Source of the DNA: Branchiostoma floridae | Lineage: Eukaryota > Chordata > Leptocardii > Amphioxiformes > Branchiostomatidae | Reading direction: 5' to 3' | DNA: 64,000 bases | Assembly (NCBI RefSeq): GCF_000003815.2 | Contig: NC_049980.1 | Span: forward strand, 7,095,699 to 7,159,698 | Shown: positions 44,505 through 56,372 of the stretch, piece after piece | How the letters are laid out: every line of letters starts with the position of its first letter | How positions within the stretch are numbered: the first letter of the stretch is position 1 | Program-made: the position numbers and the translations under genes | Notes under the pieces: generated by a model | The model's input: only the letters and a program-made list of their open reading frames with translations | The model's database searches: none | Told to the model about the DNA's origin: nothing

Positions 44505-44680
44505 CTTTTCTCGATAAGTGTGTTGGGTTCTTTTACGTGCAGAGGTCTGAGGCTTACACCTGAAGCTCCCTCATACATGGGGCCGTTGGCATTACGTCAC
44601 CAACCGAAATGACGAATGCCATCCCTTACAGGATCTCTTTTAGAACATTACCTTAAAAGGGCCGACCCCACAGGCCTAGA
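44505..44680 (-). mobile_element. SINE fragment with the shared core
   Basis: Contains 'cttttctcgataagtgtg' and 'ttgggttcttttacgtgc', matching the reverse complement of the core in the SINE at 11.3 kb; the remainder has diverged. Confidence 0.6.
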
Positions 44681-45173
44681 CAGTAATCTAACTCCATAAC
44701 ATCATTATGCTATAGACATGATTGAGGCAGAACCATTAGACTTTGTGTATAATTTTTAGGCTTATTCTTTTCATCTTTAATGTTTACCTCTCAATGCAAA
44801 CACCTGTTTTACATTCTGATAGTGTTTCTAGATATGCGATAATTCTAAATAATAAAACAGCAAAATACAAATTTTCACCCCATCCCAGTTACATGCTATG
44901 GCGCTCTAGTCTTCCAACAATTTATCGAAAATGCCGTCCACATTTTCAATATGAAAACCAATAGATTTCGCCGGGTCGTAAATAGAATGTTGATGGCAAA
45001 CAAAAGATTGATTACTTGAGATAGTTCCGCCACTTTTACAATTCAGTCGTCCAACAAGATCAACGGGTTTGTAAGAAGTGGCGCGTGCCGAGAGGGAATT
45101 CCTACATATACAAAGGCCGGAACGAACTATCAACTTTTGGGGGGGGGGGTGTAAGGACTCTCTCGTTTCTATT

Positions 45174-45311
45174 CTCCAAGCAGAGGTTGGCTTGGAAGAC
45201 TGTGACCTTCTTTTCATGTGGCTCGACTTCTTTCCTTGGGACCGCACAAAGAAAAACGCAGCGCGCGCGATAAGAGGGTCACAATTTTTTTCAACCAACC
45301 TCTGCTTGGAG
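45174..45311. mobile_element. Short inverted-repeat element with CTCCAAGCAGAGGTTGG ends
   Basis: The 17-bp termini are perfect inverted copies, 138 bp overall. A single copy of the same end occurs at 41172, and text following 45500 resembles 41195-41260, so it may be part of a longer element. A clear target duplication is not visible. Confidence 0.6.
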
Positions 45312-46669
45312 TGACCTCGCCTTCGGCTGCAGGTGTACGGCACTGTCCTGCCCGGAAACTTCGGCAGGTGGCAAACATGAGTACAGTCTTACATGCGCAC
45401 CTTGTAACTACTATGCCAAACTGGTGGTACGCATTTCGGCGGTTAACTGATCATGTGAAACAGACGTCGACAAAAAAAATGATAAAATTTCTCTTTGACT
45501 TCTTGTCAATACCCAATATGAAGGAGGGGTTCGGCTCTCTCTGTTTTTTTATGTCCTTTTGTGCGTTTTGTCGGACTATCAATTTTGATCCTTCTACTTT
45601 ATACCTCCCGGCCAAGTTGAAGAAGACGGTACAAAACAGAAAGCCTTAAAAAGAATGCCTATGAAGTTGTGATTTCTCTGATTTTGCAGTACTAATGTAC
45701 ACATGTATGATGTATCTGGGGTAATTTTAGTGTGATCATTTTTGTAGTCTTTCTGCCATGCCCGTTATCACAATGATATTGTATTGATGTATCTTATGAC
45801 GTTATGTGTAGGACCACAGGAAGAATAGCTAACAGGAACGTCAAACTAATTGTGGATCCAAACAAAGTCAAGCCTAAAACACGTCAAAAACAGTCGTAGC
45901 CTAACCTCTGCTCGAAAAAGTGGCCAACACCCAACCCACGGCCGCGTCTCAGTCGGCCTTTGTCTCACTCTTAAACGATTCAACAGGTCAGTCCCCTGTC
46001 AGTGGACCAAGACTAAGCAATTAACCAAGACTAATTCCTTGACCCCACCCAAGCATTCAGACAACGATGAATCACATGTGTTATCTAACATGTCCACAAT
46101 CATTCCACTGCCACTGTGACAGGCGCCACCTGTCTCTTTGCTGTAAAACTGCAATTTTCCACTCATCGGTCACGGACAAAGTAGACAGTATATAGAATGC
46201 AGACGAGAAAAGGTCGAAGATGTTGAATTATAGATAAAGCCTTCAAGGAATAGCAAAGTTCAAAATACATCATTTTCTTCAGATTTTATTCTTTTACACG
46301 TACATGTATATTTTTATGACTAAGAAAACCTGTGGGGTTTTCTCCCTGTTGTAAATATACTTTTTAACTCTGACTTAGGGATCCACCTTTGGGTTCTATA
46401 GCTTATCTATTCAGAATATTAAATTTACATTTTTGCAAATGTGAATTGATGTTATCTCCTCCCAGGAAGTATTATTGTATATCATAACAATATATGTTGG
46501 ACTCTTGCCTAGGTTAGGCTTCTAAGTTCTATACTGAAAGCGCCAAAGTGAAACTGCGATAACAGTACAATATATTCCACTTACGTAACGTTAGTGTTAT
46601 CGTTGAATTATTTAGAATCTGAGACTATCGTTAAACTTTAACGCTTCGCTGGCGTTAATAGTGAAAAGT

Positions 46670-46861
46670 TAGTCTCTACCAGACTCCGAGTCGCTGGAAA
46701 AAATCGTAGAAATGGTACAAATAGAGGAGTATGCCGGCCAGAGGAATATAGCCTGCTAGGCAACAGTAACGCGACCGCGAGCTGTTCCCTGGCCGGTTAT
46801 ATTCCTCTCTATTTGTTCCATTTCTACGATTTTCCAGCGATCCGGAGTCTGGTAGAGACTA
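46670..46861. mobile_element. Foldback MITE with 9-bp target duplication (Mutator-like)
   Basis: The element is 192 bp. It begins TAGTCTCTACCAGACTCCG and ends with its exact reverse complement; similarity of the arms continues to about 65 bp, leaving a short GC-rich centre. It is flanked by the perfect 9-bp duplication GTGAAAAGT (46661-46669 and 46862-46870). A 9-bp duplication is the hallmark of Mutator-like transposases. Confidence 0.9.
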
Positions 46862-47240
46862 GTGAAAAGTGGTATTTGAAGGAAGTACAAATATTAGCTT
46901 CGTTATGTTCACTGTCTTATAGCTCTTTAAACAGAAATGACAGAATTATTGTTAAAAGATCACAAAAACCTCCAGCTCATTTTATCGAAAGTTATCGAAA
47001 CCACAATGACGATACTGCATATTTCCTATGACGTAGTGTTGTTGCTAAATTATTTAGAAATTGGAGAGAATTTTTTTTTATTATCGGTAATCTTTAGCGC
47101 TTTGCTGGTGTTCATATGAGAAAGCGGTATTTAAACTGAGTACAAGTACTCGTGTTCACTATCTTATAGGCCAACAGAAAAATACATGTCTGACTTTTTA
47201 AAAAGATGATCACATACTAGTAGTCTAAGTAGATCTCGAG

Positions 47241-47464
47241 CTCCATTGGCCCGAGTTATCGATAAGAAGCGTCTCCTGGCGGAGGGGCAGGTAGTTCACC
47301 CTGCTGTGACGCAAGTCACCTGAACCGTATCTGAGCATCGCGGATCGAAGGACTTGAATAATTCATCGGCCGGGCGCCGCGGGGCCAGCAATTTTCCCAC
47401 TCGCCGAGCCAGTCGGACTACCCCTCAGTCCAGGGCGGCCGCCCGTGTATGTCGGAGACCCAAC
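47241..47464 (+). promoter_or_regulatory. GC-rich promoter-like region of the otoferlin-like gene
   Basis: GC and CpG content rises sharply compared with surroundings ('cggccgggcgccgcggggcc', 'gggcggccgcccg'), ending at the start codon. A reverse CCAAT ('attgg') lies near its upstream end. No TATA box; the start site is probably dispersed. The region also faces the divergent minus-strand gene about 3.2 kb away. Confidence 0.5.
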
Positions 47465-47543
47465 ATGGCGCTGCTTCTTCACCTCATCTGCGTGGGTCCG
47501 TTCCGCGGCCGGGGAGACCGGGTCGCCAAAGTCACCTTTCGGG
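47465..47543 (+). CDS. Otoferlin-like ferlin, first coding exon (C2A start), partial
   Basis: ATG at 47465 opens a 79-bp exon ending in phase 1 at a strong donor GTAAGT. It codes MALLLHLICVGPFRGRGDRVA followed by KVTFRG. This is recognisable as the N-terminus of otoferlin (type-II ferlin): M-A-L-L-x-H-L then R-G-R-G-D-R-x-A-K-V-T-F-R-G, the first strands of the C2A domain. Family knowledge: otoferlin is a multi-C2, tail-anchored membrane protein acting in calcium-triggered vesicle fusion and replenishment in hair cells. The rest of the gene was not found in the window. Other ferlins such as dysferlin or myoferlin have different N-termini, so this assignment rests on a short but distinctive match. 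Confidence 0.78.
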
Positions 47544-49079
47544 GTAAGTCGCACCACATTCCGCCAAACCTCTCCCCAAACCCGCGGTGCTGTTCTTGCC
47601 TCACCTGTGAGTCTCGGCTTACAAGGTGTTGTCTTCTCTTCAGTGGCTAAGTAGCGTTTAAGTCAACTGTGACCTTTCAGACTATCTGTGAAATTCAGAA
47701 GGTAGAATTATGACATGATAGGACTATCTGTGGACTCCAGCTATGAAAAATAAGACACGGAAAGCCGGTGCTCCCTCACCTGTGCGATCTCACCTGTTTG
47801 ATCGAACCCTGTGCTGGAATTTGCCTGGTGTCAGGGCGCGGGGGACTATTGTTGTTGTCATGCTTCTAACACGATAATGGTGGTAACACAGAGGACAGTA
47901 TCGTTGTTCCAAGAAAAGGAAGGTTATTTCAGGTAGTGTAAGTGCTTGACGCATTGTACATAGTACACCATGCGAATCCTCTATATATTTGAGGTATTAC
48001 GCTAACAGAATCAAGCCACTATCTACACAGCAGTGTGCGTTCTCCTTGCGTGTTATATGGCATATTGGTGGCATTTTACGAGCATAGAAATTAACACAGC
48101 AGGTGAACAATTGCCAAATGATACGTCGTATCTTTTCACGTACGTTTCGTCAAACTACTAAGCCAAGAACCGTTCAGTTTTGCTCTGACGCATTAGCACA
48201 AAGTGCGTTCAGAGCTCATAGACACCATAAATTGTTTTTGTAGGCGACCTTGCGTAAACATACTATTCACCCGTCTGTGAATGACTCGACGGCCAACACA
48301 TGAAATATTGAGAATGTTCGTCAAGTATCAAAAAGGTGTTTTGTTTGATTTCTTTGGACGTTGCGTGATCTCGCTGTTTGTCGAGGTTGTAGTGAAAACA
48401 AATCCCCCTTGTCGACTCTTGTTTGCATTCAACCGGCTTGATCCAACGTAACGTAGCGACTTATTCCAGCACATATCTTTCTTTTCACTCTATATTCTTG
48501 TTAAGATCATATAGAGATGATGTGTAGATAATACACGGTAAAATGGGTCAGAAAATCCTTTGTTTGAGAGGAATAAAAAGTCGGGAATCGTACAGTCCAG
48601 GCGTACTTTGTGACGTAATGTTATGGTCTATCAACTCCAACAAAACGACTTTCACAAACAGACTACTAGTGTCTAGTACTATGATCACCTTCCGCAGGTT
48701 TGAACGAGATTTAGAGCGTATGACAATATTCTTTACTTTGTCAGTGAGACATTTTCCTTGCATTGACACTAACGCTACGCGCTACTGGTGTAAAAACACG
48801 TTGTATTTACCTTAATGACTAGTTGTTTCCATGTTATCTTATTGCCTAACGTTATAGATTGAGCGAAGACAACACGTCATTCAGGGACAGACAACAATCC
48901 CAAGTACCGGGAACAAATTTAGTCATCCTTTGTCCTTAGACAGTGTCACTATTCTTGTAAGTGATGATAGTTTTCACACAGTACGTTATAGCGGATATAA
49001 TAACATAATGAGACGTTAGAAACGTGACTCATAATTCAGTTTGGATTCCTTTAATATTGAGAAATGGCAAGGTCTCACG

Positions 49080-49735
49080 GCATATAATTTGTCTTATAGA
49101 CGCATCTTATTCGTCTTTTTGCTGCCAGTGTATCTTTTTCTTATTTTTTTCATAGTATTGAGTATAAGGAAAGGGTTTCCCAATTATTTCTAATTCTTAA
49201 GGCGCTCGAATCACAACATTACAGCAAACTTAGTGTGAAATTTGAAGTGTGGCGAAATATTTGTCTCATAAAAAACATTTCTCATCTTATTGTCATTGTT
49301 GGCACCAGTATAGAGCATATATTTCTATTTTCTCTAATCTTGCGTACGAGTCAGGGTCTCTGGGGTTTCAACATTATTCCGTATTACGTTCGAATAACAA
49401 CATAACAAGAAAAGAAATGAGACATTTCCTCTCATAGAAACAATTTTCTCCAGTCGATGTCATTTCCATCGCTCACATAGACCGTATCTATTCTATTTTC
49501 TCTACTATTCGTTAGAGTTCAGGGTTTCTGAGTTATTTCTTAACACGTAGGAATAACAACAATGAAATATGCGTACATTTTGTCTCATAGAAACAATTTT
49601 CTCCAGTCAATGTTATTTTCACCGCTAACATATACCGCATCTATTCTATTTTCTCTACTATTCGTTACAGTTCAGTGTTTCTGAGTTATTGCTTAACACG
49701 CAGGAATAACAACACTGAAATATGCGCACAGGTCT
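49080..49735. repeat. Degenerate tandem array, unit about 155-165 bp
   Basis: About four units. The last two (from 49431 and 49584) are most alike, sharing 'ctcatagaaacaattttctcc', 'tctattctattttctctac', 'tattcgtta', 'tttctgagttatt' and 'aggaataacaac'. The earlier units (from about 49090 and 49265) are more diverged. No protein is encoded. Confidence 0.8.
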
Positions 49736-50255
49736 ATCTGTAGTGCCATCACAGCCGTCGCACCACAAGGGAGAAGAGGTCCCACAAACTCTCCATCGAT
49801 CGAACGCTGTGATCACTCTATGATCCATTTAGATACGTTCTGTCTTCAGATATCTCCCTTTTACCGATAGGGTGGCCCCAAAACGTCCCTCGTGGCTTCG
49901 TCTCCTCCCTACATAACAGAAATATGATGATAACTCTCTCCCTTCATATCATTCAATCAGCAAGTGATCGTTGATGTGGCGATAAAAGCATAGCACGAAT
50001 TCTTTCATATATCTCTCAAGTATTTTCCCATTTATTGAATATGAGGCATATTTTAGATGGCGTTACGGATAACATCCGCCCGTGTGTTGTAAGCTATAAC
50101 GACAGTGATGATTGGCATATATCCATGTCACCATGCGCATAAACATCTTGATTTTACAGTGGGTACCCTTTATTCACACTGAGTCGATAATGAACCGCCG
50201 AGGTGCCATTAAAGCCCCGCGCATATCTAAAGGGGTGGTTCAGATAATACAACCG

Positions 50256-50273
50256 TGACGTCACAAGATGGCG
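50256..50273. promoter_or_regulatory. CRE palindrome followed by a YY1-like site
   Basis: TGACGTCA (full cAMP-response element) is followed one base later by AAGATGGCG, a YY1-type motif. The pair is a common promoter configuration in animals. It could mark an intronic enhancer or an alternative otoferlin promoter, but there is no coding exon directly behind it. Confidence 0.3.
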
Positions 50274-52439
50274 ACCACTCAAGGCCTCATCCTTATAAAA
50301 CATTCACTCTCACGTTTTATCTTCCCTGCTTTGACCTACCATATTGTCCTTGATATAATGTTAAATTGATTATCTGAATGCGTGCATAGAAGGTGAACCA
50401 TCCATGGAATGTTTAAGCGGATACAATGGAAAACCCACTGCATCTCTATCCCGGTGTTTTGTCACATATACACCCCACCGCGAGACTTAAAGTACAATCC
50501 CTGCAATTGGGGGAAATACATATGTACCATGCCCCAATTACATGGGTGTAATACAGACGTAAGTAGCTTGTCGACAGTTTAAACCGTCCCCACCACAGGC
50601 TACACACATCTTACCGTTCATTCATTTTTCTACGACAACATGAGCGATTCCTTTTACAACACAAGGATATTGAGGGCATTTTTTAAAAGTCGGAGACATA
50701 TCTTAGGGAGACAGTGCACTGAGCGCACTGCGGTAGCTGGCTGAGTCTAACGTTCCATTTTATTGCACGGGTCATTCATCTTGTACCAAATGTCACAGCT
50801 AAACCAAATAGTAGTAAATCTATCTCTCAGTACGTGTAGTTTACATGGTAGTAAAATATTCAACACTATGTACGTCAAACAGTGGCATTTACGGGGTTAT
50901 AGACCGTAGAATTCGGCAAAATGAGGAATGATTGATTAGGAAAGTCAGTCCGCCAAATCCCCCCCCCCCACGAAATTCGTAGTCAGTCAAGCACAGGCCT
51001 ATGGTGGCCAAAGCCCTTGGCAAAGAAAGCTTGGTTTGCTGTTAAGAAGATTGTCAAGGGAAGATTTGCATGTATTTTCTATAACGTCCTTTTATGTGAT
51101 AAAATAAAAGACATTACGCTTCTGCTGTTCAAATTGTGGAATATTGGTTGTCACGTCATCATTGTAAACTGACTATGTTACGTCAAAAAGGCTACTGAGC
51201 CCGCCTCCTTTCCTTGACCTCTTGAAAAACGGCCACGGCCGAATAGTTATTTTTAAAGGTTGAACAAAGGTTGCAAAAAAAAAAAAAAAACTGGCAGGAT
51301 AACGTTTTGTGGGGGTATTTTTCTTAGAAAATGTATGACTTATTCCGAAACCGTCTTCTCACATGTAACTCGTTAGTTGTAAACAATAATGTATGCCTGT
51401 GAATATATCAACAACGAATTCTAAGAATTGGCCAATTATCCAGCTTTCTTTGATAATTTCGATGTGGGTTAATAGAACAGAGGGAGAATACATTTTGCAT
51501 GATATTCATATTACGTTGTCAAGGGTTAGACAAATCTAATACGGGTCGCAGAGAGGCCACAGTGCGAATACCCCATTTCCAATAGGACGGCGATCTCGCC
51601 GCGCTCTCTGTGCGAACTGAAATTTGACAGATTTCTCAACGAATTGTTAAGACAAAAAAAAAAAACCAACCTTTTTACGCTTTGTGTGTTTTGTTGTATT
51701 TCTAGTGTCACTTTTACATTTTGCATGATATACCCAGTATGCAATCGAAGTTTACATACATCCGTTTTAGGTCGCAATGAAAGCGCACCGCGATCGCCGT
51801 CTAGTGGAAAGGGGGCATAATCCATCTCTGACATGATTACCATGTCTTATGTTCCGGTCTACTACCTGTAAAGCCATGGCTTACCTGTGCTTTGATGCAA
51901 TATACATACCTCTGTATTGATGCATTACAGTCATTATAGATACAGGGCAAAGATCACTGTTTCTAGTCCTTTTCTAATGAAAAACTCCAAATTCAATTCC
52001 GCATTTCACGACCCTTGTCTGCGAAACTAGTTTTGTGCAATTTCTATGCCGAAATTACTTCTGTGCCGTCAGATTACATCCAACCTATATGGGAAATGAT
52101 ACGAACATTTTTTTATTCATCTATTCTCTATAGACAGTGTGGTTCGATAGTCCATTATTGATGTGGTCAGCACTGGTGTCTCATGCATTATTTCATTGGT
52201 TTACGTAAACATGGGTTAATGTTTCCTGTGGTTGCTATGGTAATGGGACTAATGGCCTCTAAACCGCCACATGGTAGCAAGACAAACACAGACGTAATTA
52301 TAATCAATTACTCTCCCCCATACCCGCATATATGTAAAAGTGTAGATTGATATGACTGTATTATTCGTATGTGCCCACCACACTTTATATTGAGAAGAGT
52401 AGAGATCCTAGTACAAAATGTAGTAGTGGACAAAACTTT

Positions 52440-52620
52440 GGCAAGCCCCCCCCCCCCCCCCCCGAAAAAAATAAAACTGTTCATACCCCCCCCCCCCCAA
52501 CCAACACACTTTGCCCCTGAATCACCCCCCCCCCCTACTTTGCCCTTGTCTCTGTCCCCCTCCCCCTTTGCCCCTGATGGGGTTATTTGGGGGAAGGGGG
52601 TGTTACTGATGTAGAAATTC
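52440..52620. repeat. Poly-C / C-rich low-complexity tract
   Basis: Several runs of 9-17 C separated by short A/T-rich spacers, continuing as 'ccccctttgcccctgat'-type text. Run lengths in such tracts are prone to assembly error. Confidence 0.85.
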
Positions 52621-52743
52621 AAAACCAAAAAGATGATGCCATATTCAAATATTTTTTTTTGCGATAAGCGCAGCAGAACACACCTAGTCTTGTAGTAGTA
52701 ATACATTTAGTGTTTTATCCACTGACAGAAGAGAGAGAGAGAG

Positions 52744-53235
52744 AACTTTATTGCACAACAGTTGTACGCGGCACAATGTATATAGCAACAACTATTACAC
52801 AGAGTACAAAATAGAGGTAGAGAAAAAATGAAGCTTAACATCCTAGTCAACATAACAATAGGGAGTGATATCTTTGATATAGTGTTACAATAGAGTAGGA
52901 CTAATCTTTAGTTTCGGTATTCTTTCTAATAACAAATCAGTCCTTCATATATTTGCCTTCTCTGCATTATGAGAGTTGTGACATCTTAAGATATATATAC
53001 AAATCTGTCTGTAGCGTCGAGCTCTTAAAATCTGTTTTACTTGATTCGAGACATATGAATAGCTCTTTACGTAAAATAGCGTATCTAGAACATTCCATTA
53101 TAGAATTGAGTACCAGTAGTTCGTACCAGACATGATCATTGACATGATGAATATGTATGTTGGATGTATCTGACAAGGCTTCGCTACGGATGGTATGCAG
53201 ACGATCACGATAAGGACTAGTCCATTGTAAGATGT
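52744..53235 (-). pseudogene. 5'-truncated non-LTR retrotransposon (LINE) 3' end
   Basis: The minus strand reads a C-terminal coding remnant (RDRLHTIRSEALSDTSNIHIH, then VWYELLVLNSIMECSRYA) with a stop near 52967, followed by a 3' UTR whose end 'gttgtgcaataaagttc' abuts a (TC)n/(GA)n tail. The UTR is shared with 15235-15470. The upstream endonuclease and reverse transcriptase are missing. Confidence 0.6.
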
Positions 53236-53333
53236 CTACAAGGGGTGTTTTAGTCGAGCTTTCCCTGTCTTTTATTTTCTTACATTGATTTTATTCACAT
53301 TCTGCGTTGTTTCCGTTAGGGTGGGGTTATTTA

Positions 53334-53550
53334 GGGCGCGTTCACATAGGTCTAGCGATCGTCGTACGATTTTGATGCCATAGGATTTTCAAGCGAACCA
53401 TGACAGAACCAACCAATGACATGGATCCAAAACAGCATTTTGTGTACCAACACAGTTGAACTTTACGGGAGACATACACCTTTGTCCTCCCTCCAAAATG
53501 GCGGAGGTTAGCGATCGTACGACGATCGCACGACCTATGAGACCGCGTCC
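53334..53550. mobile_element. MITE with GATCGTCGTACGATC-rich terminal repeats
   Basis: The element is 217 bp. Left 'gggcgcgttcacataggtc' and right (reverse complement) 'ggacgcggtctcataggtc' are imperfect inverted ends, followed on both sides by 'gcgatcgtcgtacgat'. No coding capacity. A degraded relative is at 56228-56372. Confidence 0.75.
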
Positions 53551-55286
53551 TTGGGAATTTGTATATACATGTAACATACATCAGAGCATTTGGCCATACT
53601 AGCAATGTACACTCCAATATATTCCGCGATATCTATTGTTTTGCATGAAAAAAATATTTTCATTTTCATTCCAATGTTTTGCAGTATTTGCTGGTCTTAG
53701 CGCTTTTACTATTTGCCTGATGATATTAGGTTCGCAGTAGGACATAATGGAAATGTCACCACCTCAATTTCCTATAGAGGAAAATGCATCGTGATGCCCT
53801 TAATGCCATTTGATGTATTTGATGTTGACTGCCATCTGACATAGATGATATAGTAGTAAAGAAGCTCAGTACTGCATACATGATCCATTCTTCAATAATA
53901 CATTAGGATCAGGCCACTCAGCCGGCAGGCATTTCCGGAGTTCTATGAAACTGACAAAGGTTGAAACGGCTTCTGAGTACAGTACAGCTATTCCATTGCA
54001 TGACGTGCGATTGTCGTAATAACATACGTACTGGAGTTCGTTTACTGTGGCACTGTTGTGTTATTTTCGCCGATTTTCTATAATCTAGATATTGCGGAAT
54101 ACGTAAAAGTATGGCTAAGAAGACAACAAAATACACGAATTAAAAAAAATCGTTCTCTGAAATTCGCTGAGTAATCTTTCGAACCCCACAGTGCCGCACC
54201 GGTGTCCCAAGTGCAGTGAGATACCACCTTTAGTTTGCGGGTTATACCATTGACATAGGTCTGGAAGAATTCGAAACGTTTTCTGTGAGCTGACGTTAAT
54301 TGACGATAACTTTTAGGGTGAAAAAAAAAATTAGTATAGAACGGAGCTTGTGTGCAAAAATCCCAAACTGTGACAGACATATTCTTTTAAACTACTTGAA
54401 AAACGTAACGGGAAAACTTGTTATAGTAAATCATAACCCAAATGGAATTTTGCTTGTACAAATTCTGATACATCGTTATATTTTCACAGTTGTCAATCTT
54501 TCTGTATAACGTCAAAAACTATCCGTAATTCCTGATAACTTGTTCGGAATTCTACCGGACGCACTCGGCTAATGTTCAGCAACATAACGTTATATCTGCC
54601 GACATGTTTCTATAACAACGGTCTTATCCCTAGAGATGGGGGCATAACACTCCTCTCTAGACTCTTCTCTAGCTGTCGGCAAATATCATTTACAAACACA
54701 ATAGAGAGAGCACGCAAGAGAAACGCGCTATAGAACTTAGTTGACAGAATATAGGCGGCATCGCTGTACACTGCTTTCTTGTGGTGGCTGTTCTTAACAC
54801 TGTTGACAACAGAAGGGATATTACTGTTAAGATCGAAACATTCGCGGTAGTTTTATTCTAACCCTTTTCGTGGTGAGCTCTCCACCAAATTCATGATAAC
54901 AGATATATATGTTTCCATTGTGTTACTACTTAATTACGCAGTCGTTTCAACGCCGTAACGTGTTTTTTTTTATAAAACAAATTCCATTCTACAGCAAAAA
55001 TAAATAGATTTACGGTAATACGGTGAATGATGGATGAGATTCCCAAATAGAATATTAATGACACGTCGAAAATCTTCATGCGGTATATCATGAATATTTT
55101 TGTCGAGACCCTCTCTCTAACTTTGTATGTGTCGTTTGGTCCCCGTGGATAGCTGGAGAGTGTCTGTCTGAGAAAATTACCACCCGCAGTGGCGATGACG
55201 TTTAGACGCGTAAATATTTACTCAGTGACAGCTGTGAATGTATGACGAGTTTTGACAGTGTAAAGTAGGTAACTACACCGTTTGGT

Positions 55287-55499
55287 AATCTCCAAACAGA
55301 TCCTACGGCAGCATAACATAGTAACAAAAGCTGGCAAAGGAGTGTAACCTGCCTATGAGCTTGCATTAGCTACCGTGCATTTGACCAGTGCGTTCTGCGG
55401 CAGATCCTTTGGTGACCAATACACACTCCTAGGCCGGCTACACTCCTTTGCCAGCTTTTGATACTATCTAATGCTACCGTAGGATCTGCTTGTAGATTT
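55287..55499. mobile_element. MITE with 10-bp target duplication (Mutator-like)
   Basis: The element is 213 bp. Arms of about 60 bp match in inverted orientation, with 'agatcctacggcagcat' at left, 'atgctaccgtaggatct' at right, and 'agctggcaaaggagtgta' further in. It is flanked by ACCGTTTGGT on both sides (55277-55286 and 55500-55509), a perfect 10-bp duplication. Confidence 0.85.
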
Positions 55500-55619
55500 A
55501 CCGTTTGGTGCCAACAAGGAGGTTCCTCCTTGGTGCCAACTATATTGGTTGGTAGCAATTAATTGACAACTAGGAGACGCTGGTTCAAAAATGGGTAAGA
55601 AAAGTCTGGGTTTACAATG

Positions 55620-55800
55620 CGTAGTTGGGACTGTACCCGTCTTTCGGAAGGGACGTAATATGAGGGCCGGGGGGGGGGGGTGATCTTCGAGGAGGCGCCT
55701 CAAGCACGTTAAAGGGGAAGGGCTAGCAACCCAAAATACCCTGCTACAGAAAAAGCAAGGAAATGAACTGCCTTTAGGCCTCTAGGCACTACAAGGAACG
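55620..55800 (+). mobile_element. SINE-like fragment
   Basis: Contains 'ctgtacccgtctttcggaagggacgtaa', 'cctcaagcacgttaaag' and a tail '(cgaa)n'. 'caagcacgtt' with 'aaag' is shared with the SINE at 11.3 kb, so it is a related but distinct family. Includes a G11-12 run. Confidence 0.5.
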
Positions 55801-56227
55801 AACGAACGTATACCCTTGGCTTTTCTACACCGGGGTTCCAGCTGTGAAGCAATATCGTTGCGGCTTCTCTCTGTCACGTTCATATATCATTATCTCTGCA
55901 ACATCTGCCGTTCCTGTCTATCGTTCCAATATCTTTCACAGCATCCCGTCTCATCTCCTTGGCACCCCAGAGTCTTTGAATAATCCTGATTGATTTTTCA
56001 AACGACAGACAAACGTTATTGCTCTTGACTATCGCTTGTGAAGTTGCCTATCATCATTTGTCAACTTGATCTTTTCATGCCTCCTGAGCCGATACCTCGT
56101 TATTGAAACAACGTTCGTAAGACTTGTTTGACCGATGAGCCTGGATACCTGACACAATATCAAATATCGGGCATGCACCTCATCCTCATCTTCATGAACA
56201 TGTACCGAATGAGCAACCGTTACTTAG

Positions 56228-56372
56228 TGGTTGTACATTTGTCGTAGCTCGTCGTACGGCTTTTTGATGTCGTAGGACGACCTTTTCGAAAATAAGACAG
56301 TTGCATTTTGTACGATGCATGTACTACTATCCAAAGGTTTCTCTCGCTTTGAAATCGTACGACGATCGTACG
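56228..56372. mobile_element. Degraded relative of the 53.3-kb MITE
   Basis: 'tgtcgtagctcgtcgtacgg' at left and 'tcgtacgacgatcgtacgaca' at right are imperfect inverted ends of the same GTCGTACGA type. Boundaries are approximate. Confidence 0.5.

Larger units (their letters stand above)
44054..47240. other. Intergenic region between two divergent genes
   Basis: The uncharacterised gene (minus) and the otoferlin-like gene (plus) point away from each other here. No coding exon recognised. It contains a SINE (44.5 kb), an inverted-repeat element (45.17 kb) and a Mutator-type MITE (46.67 kb). Any upstream exon of the minus-strand gene would lie in this interval. Confidence 0.45.

Noticed and set aside
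44906..45343. 145-codon open frame on the minus strand
   Set aside because: It crosses the inverted-repeat element at 45174-45311, so it is repeat-derived and not a gene.
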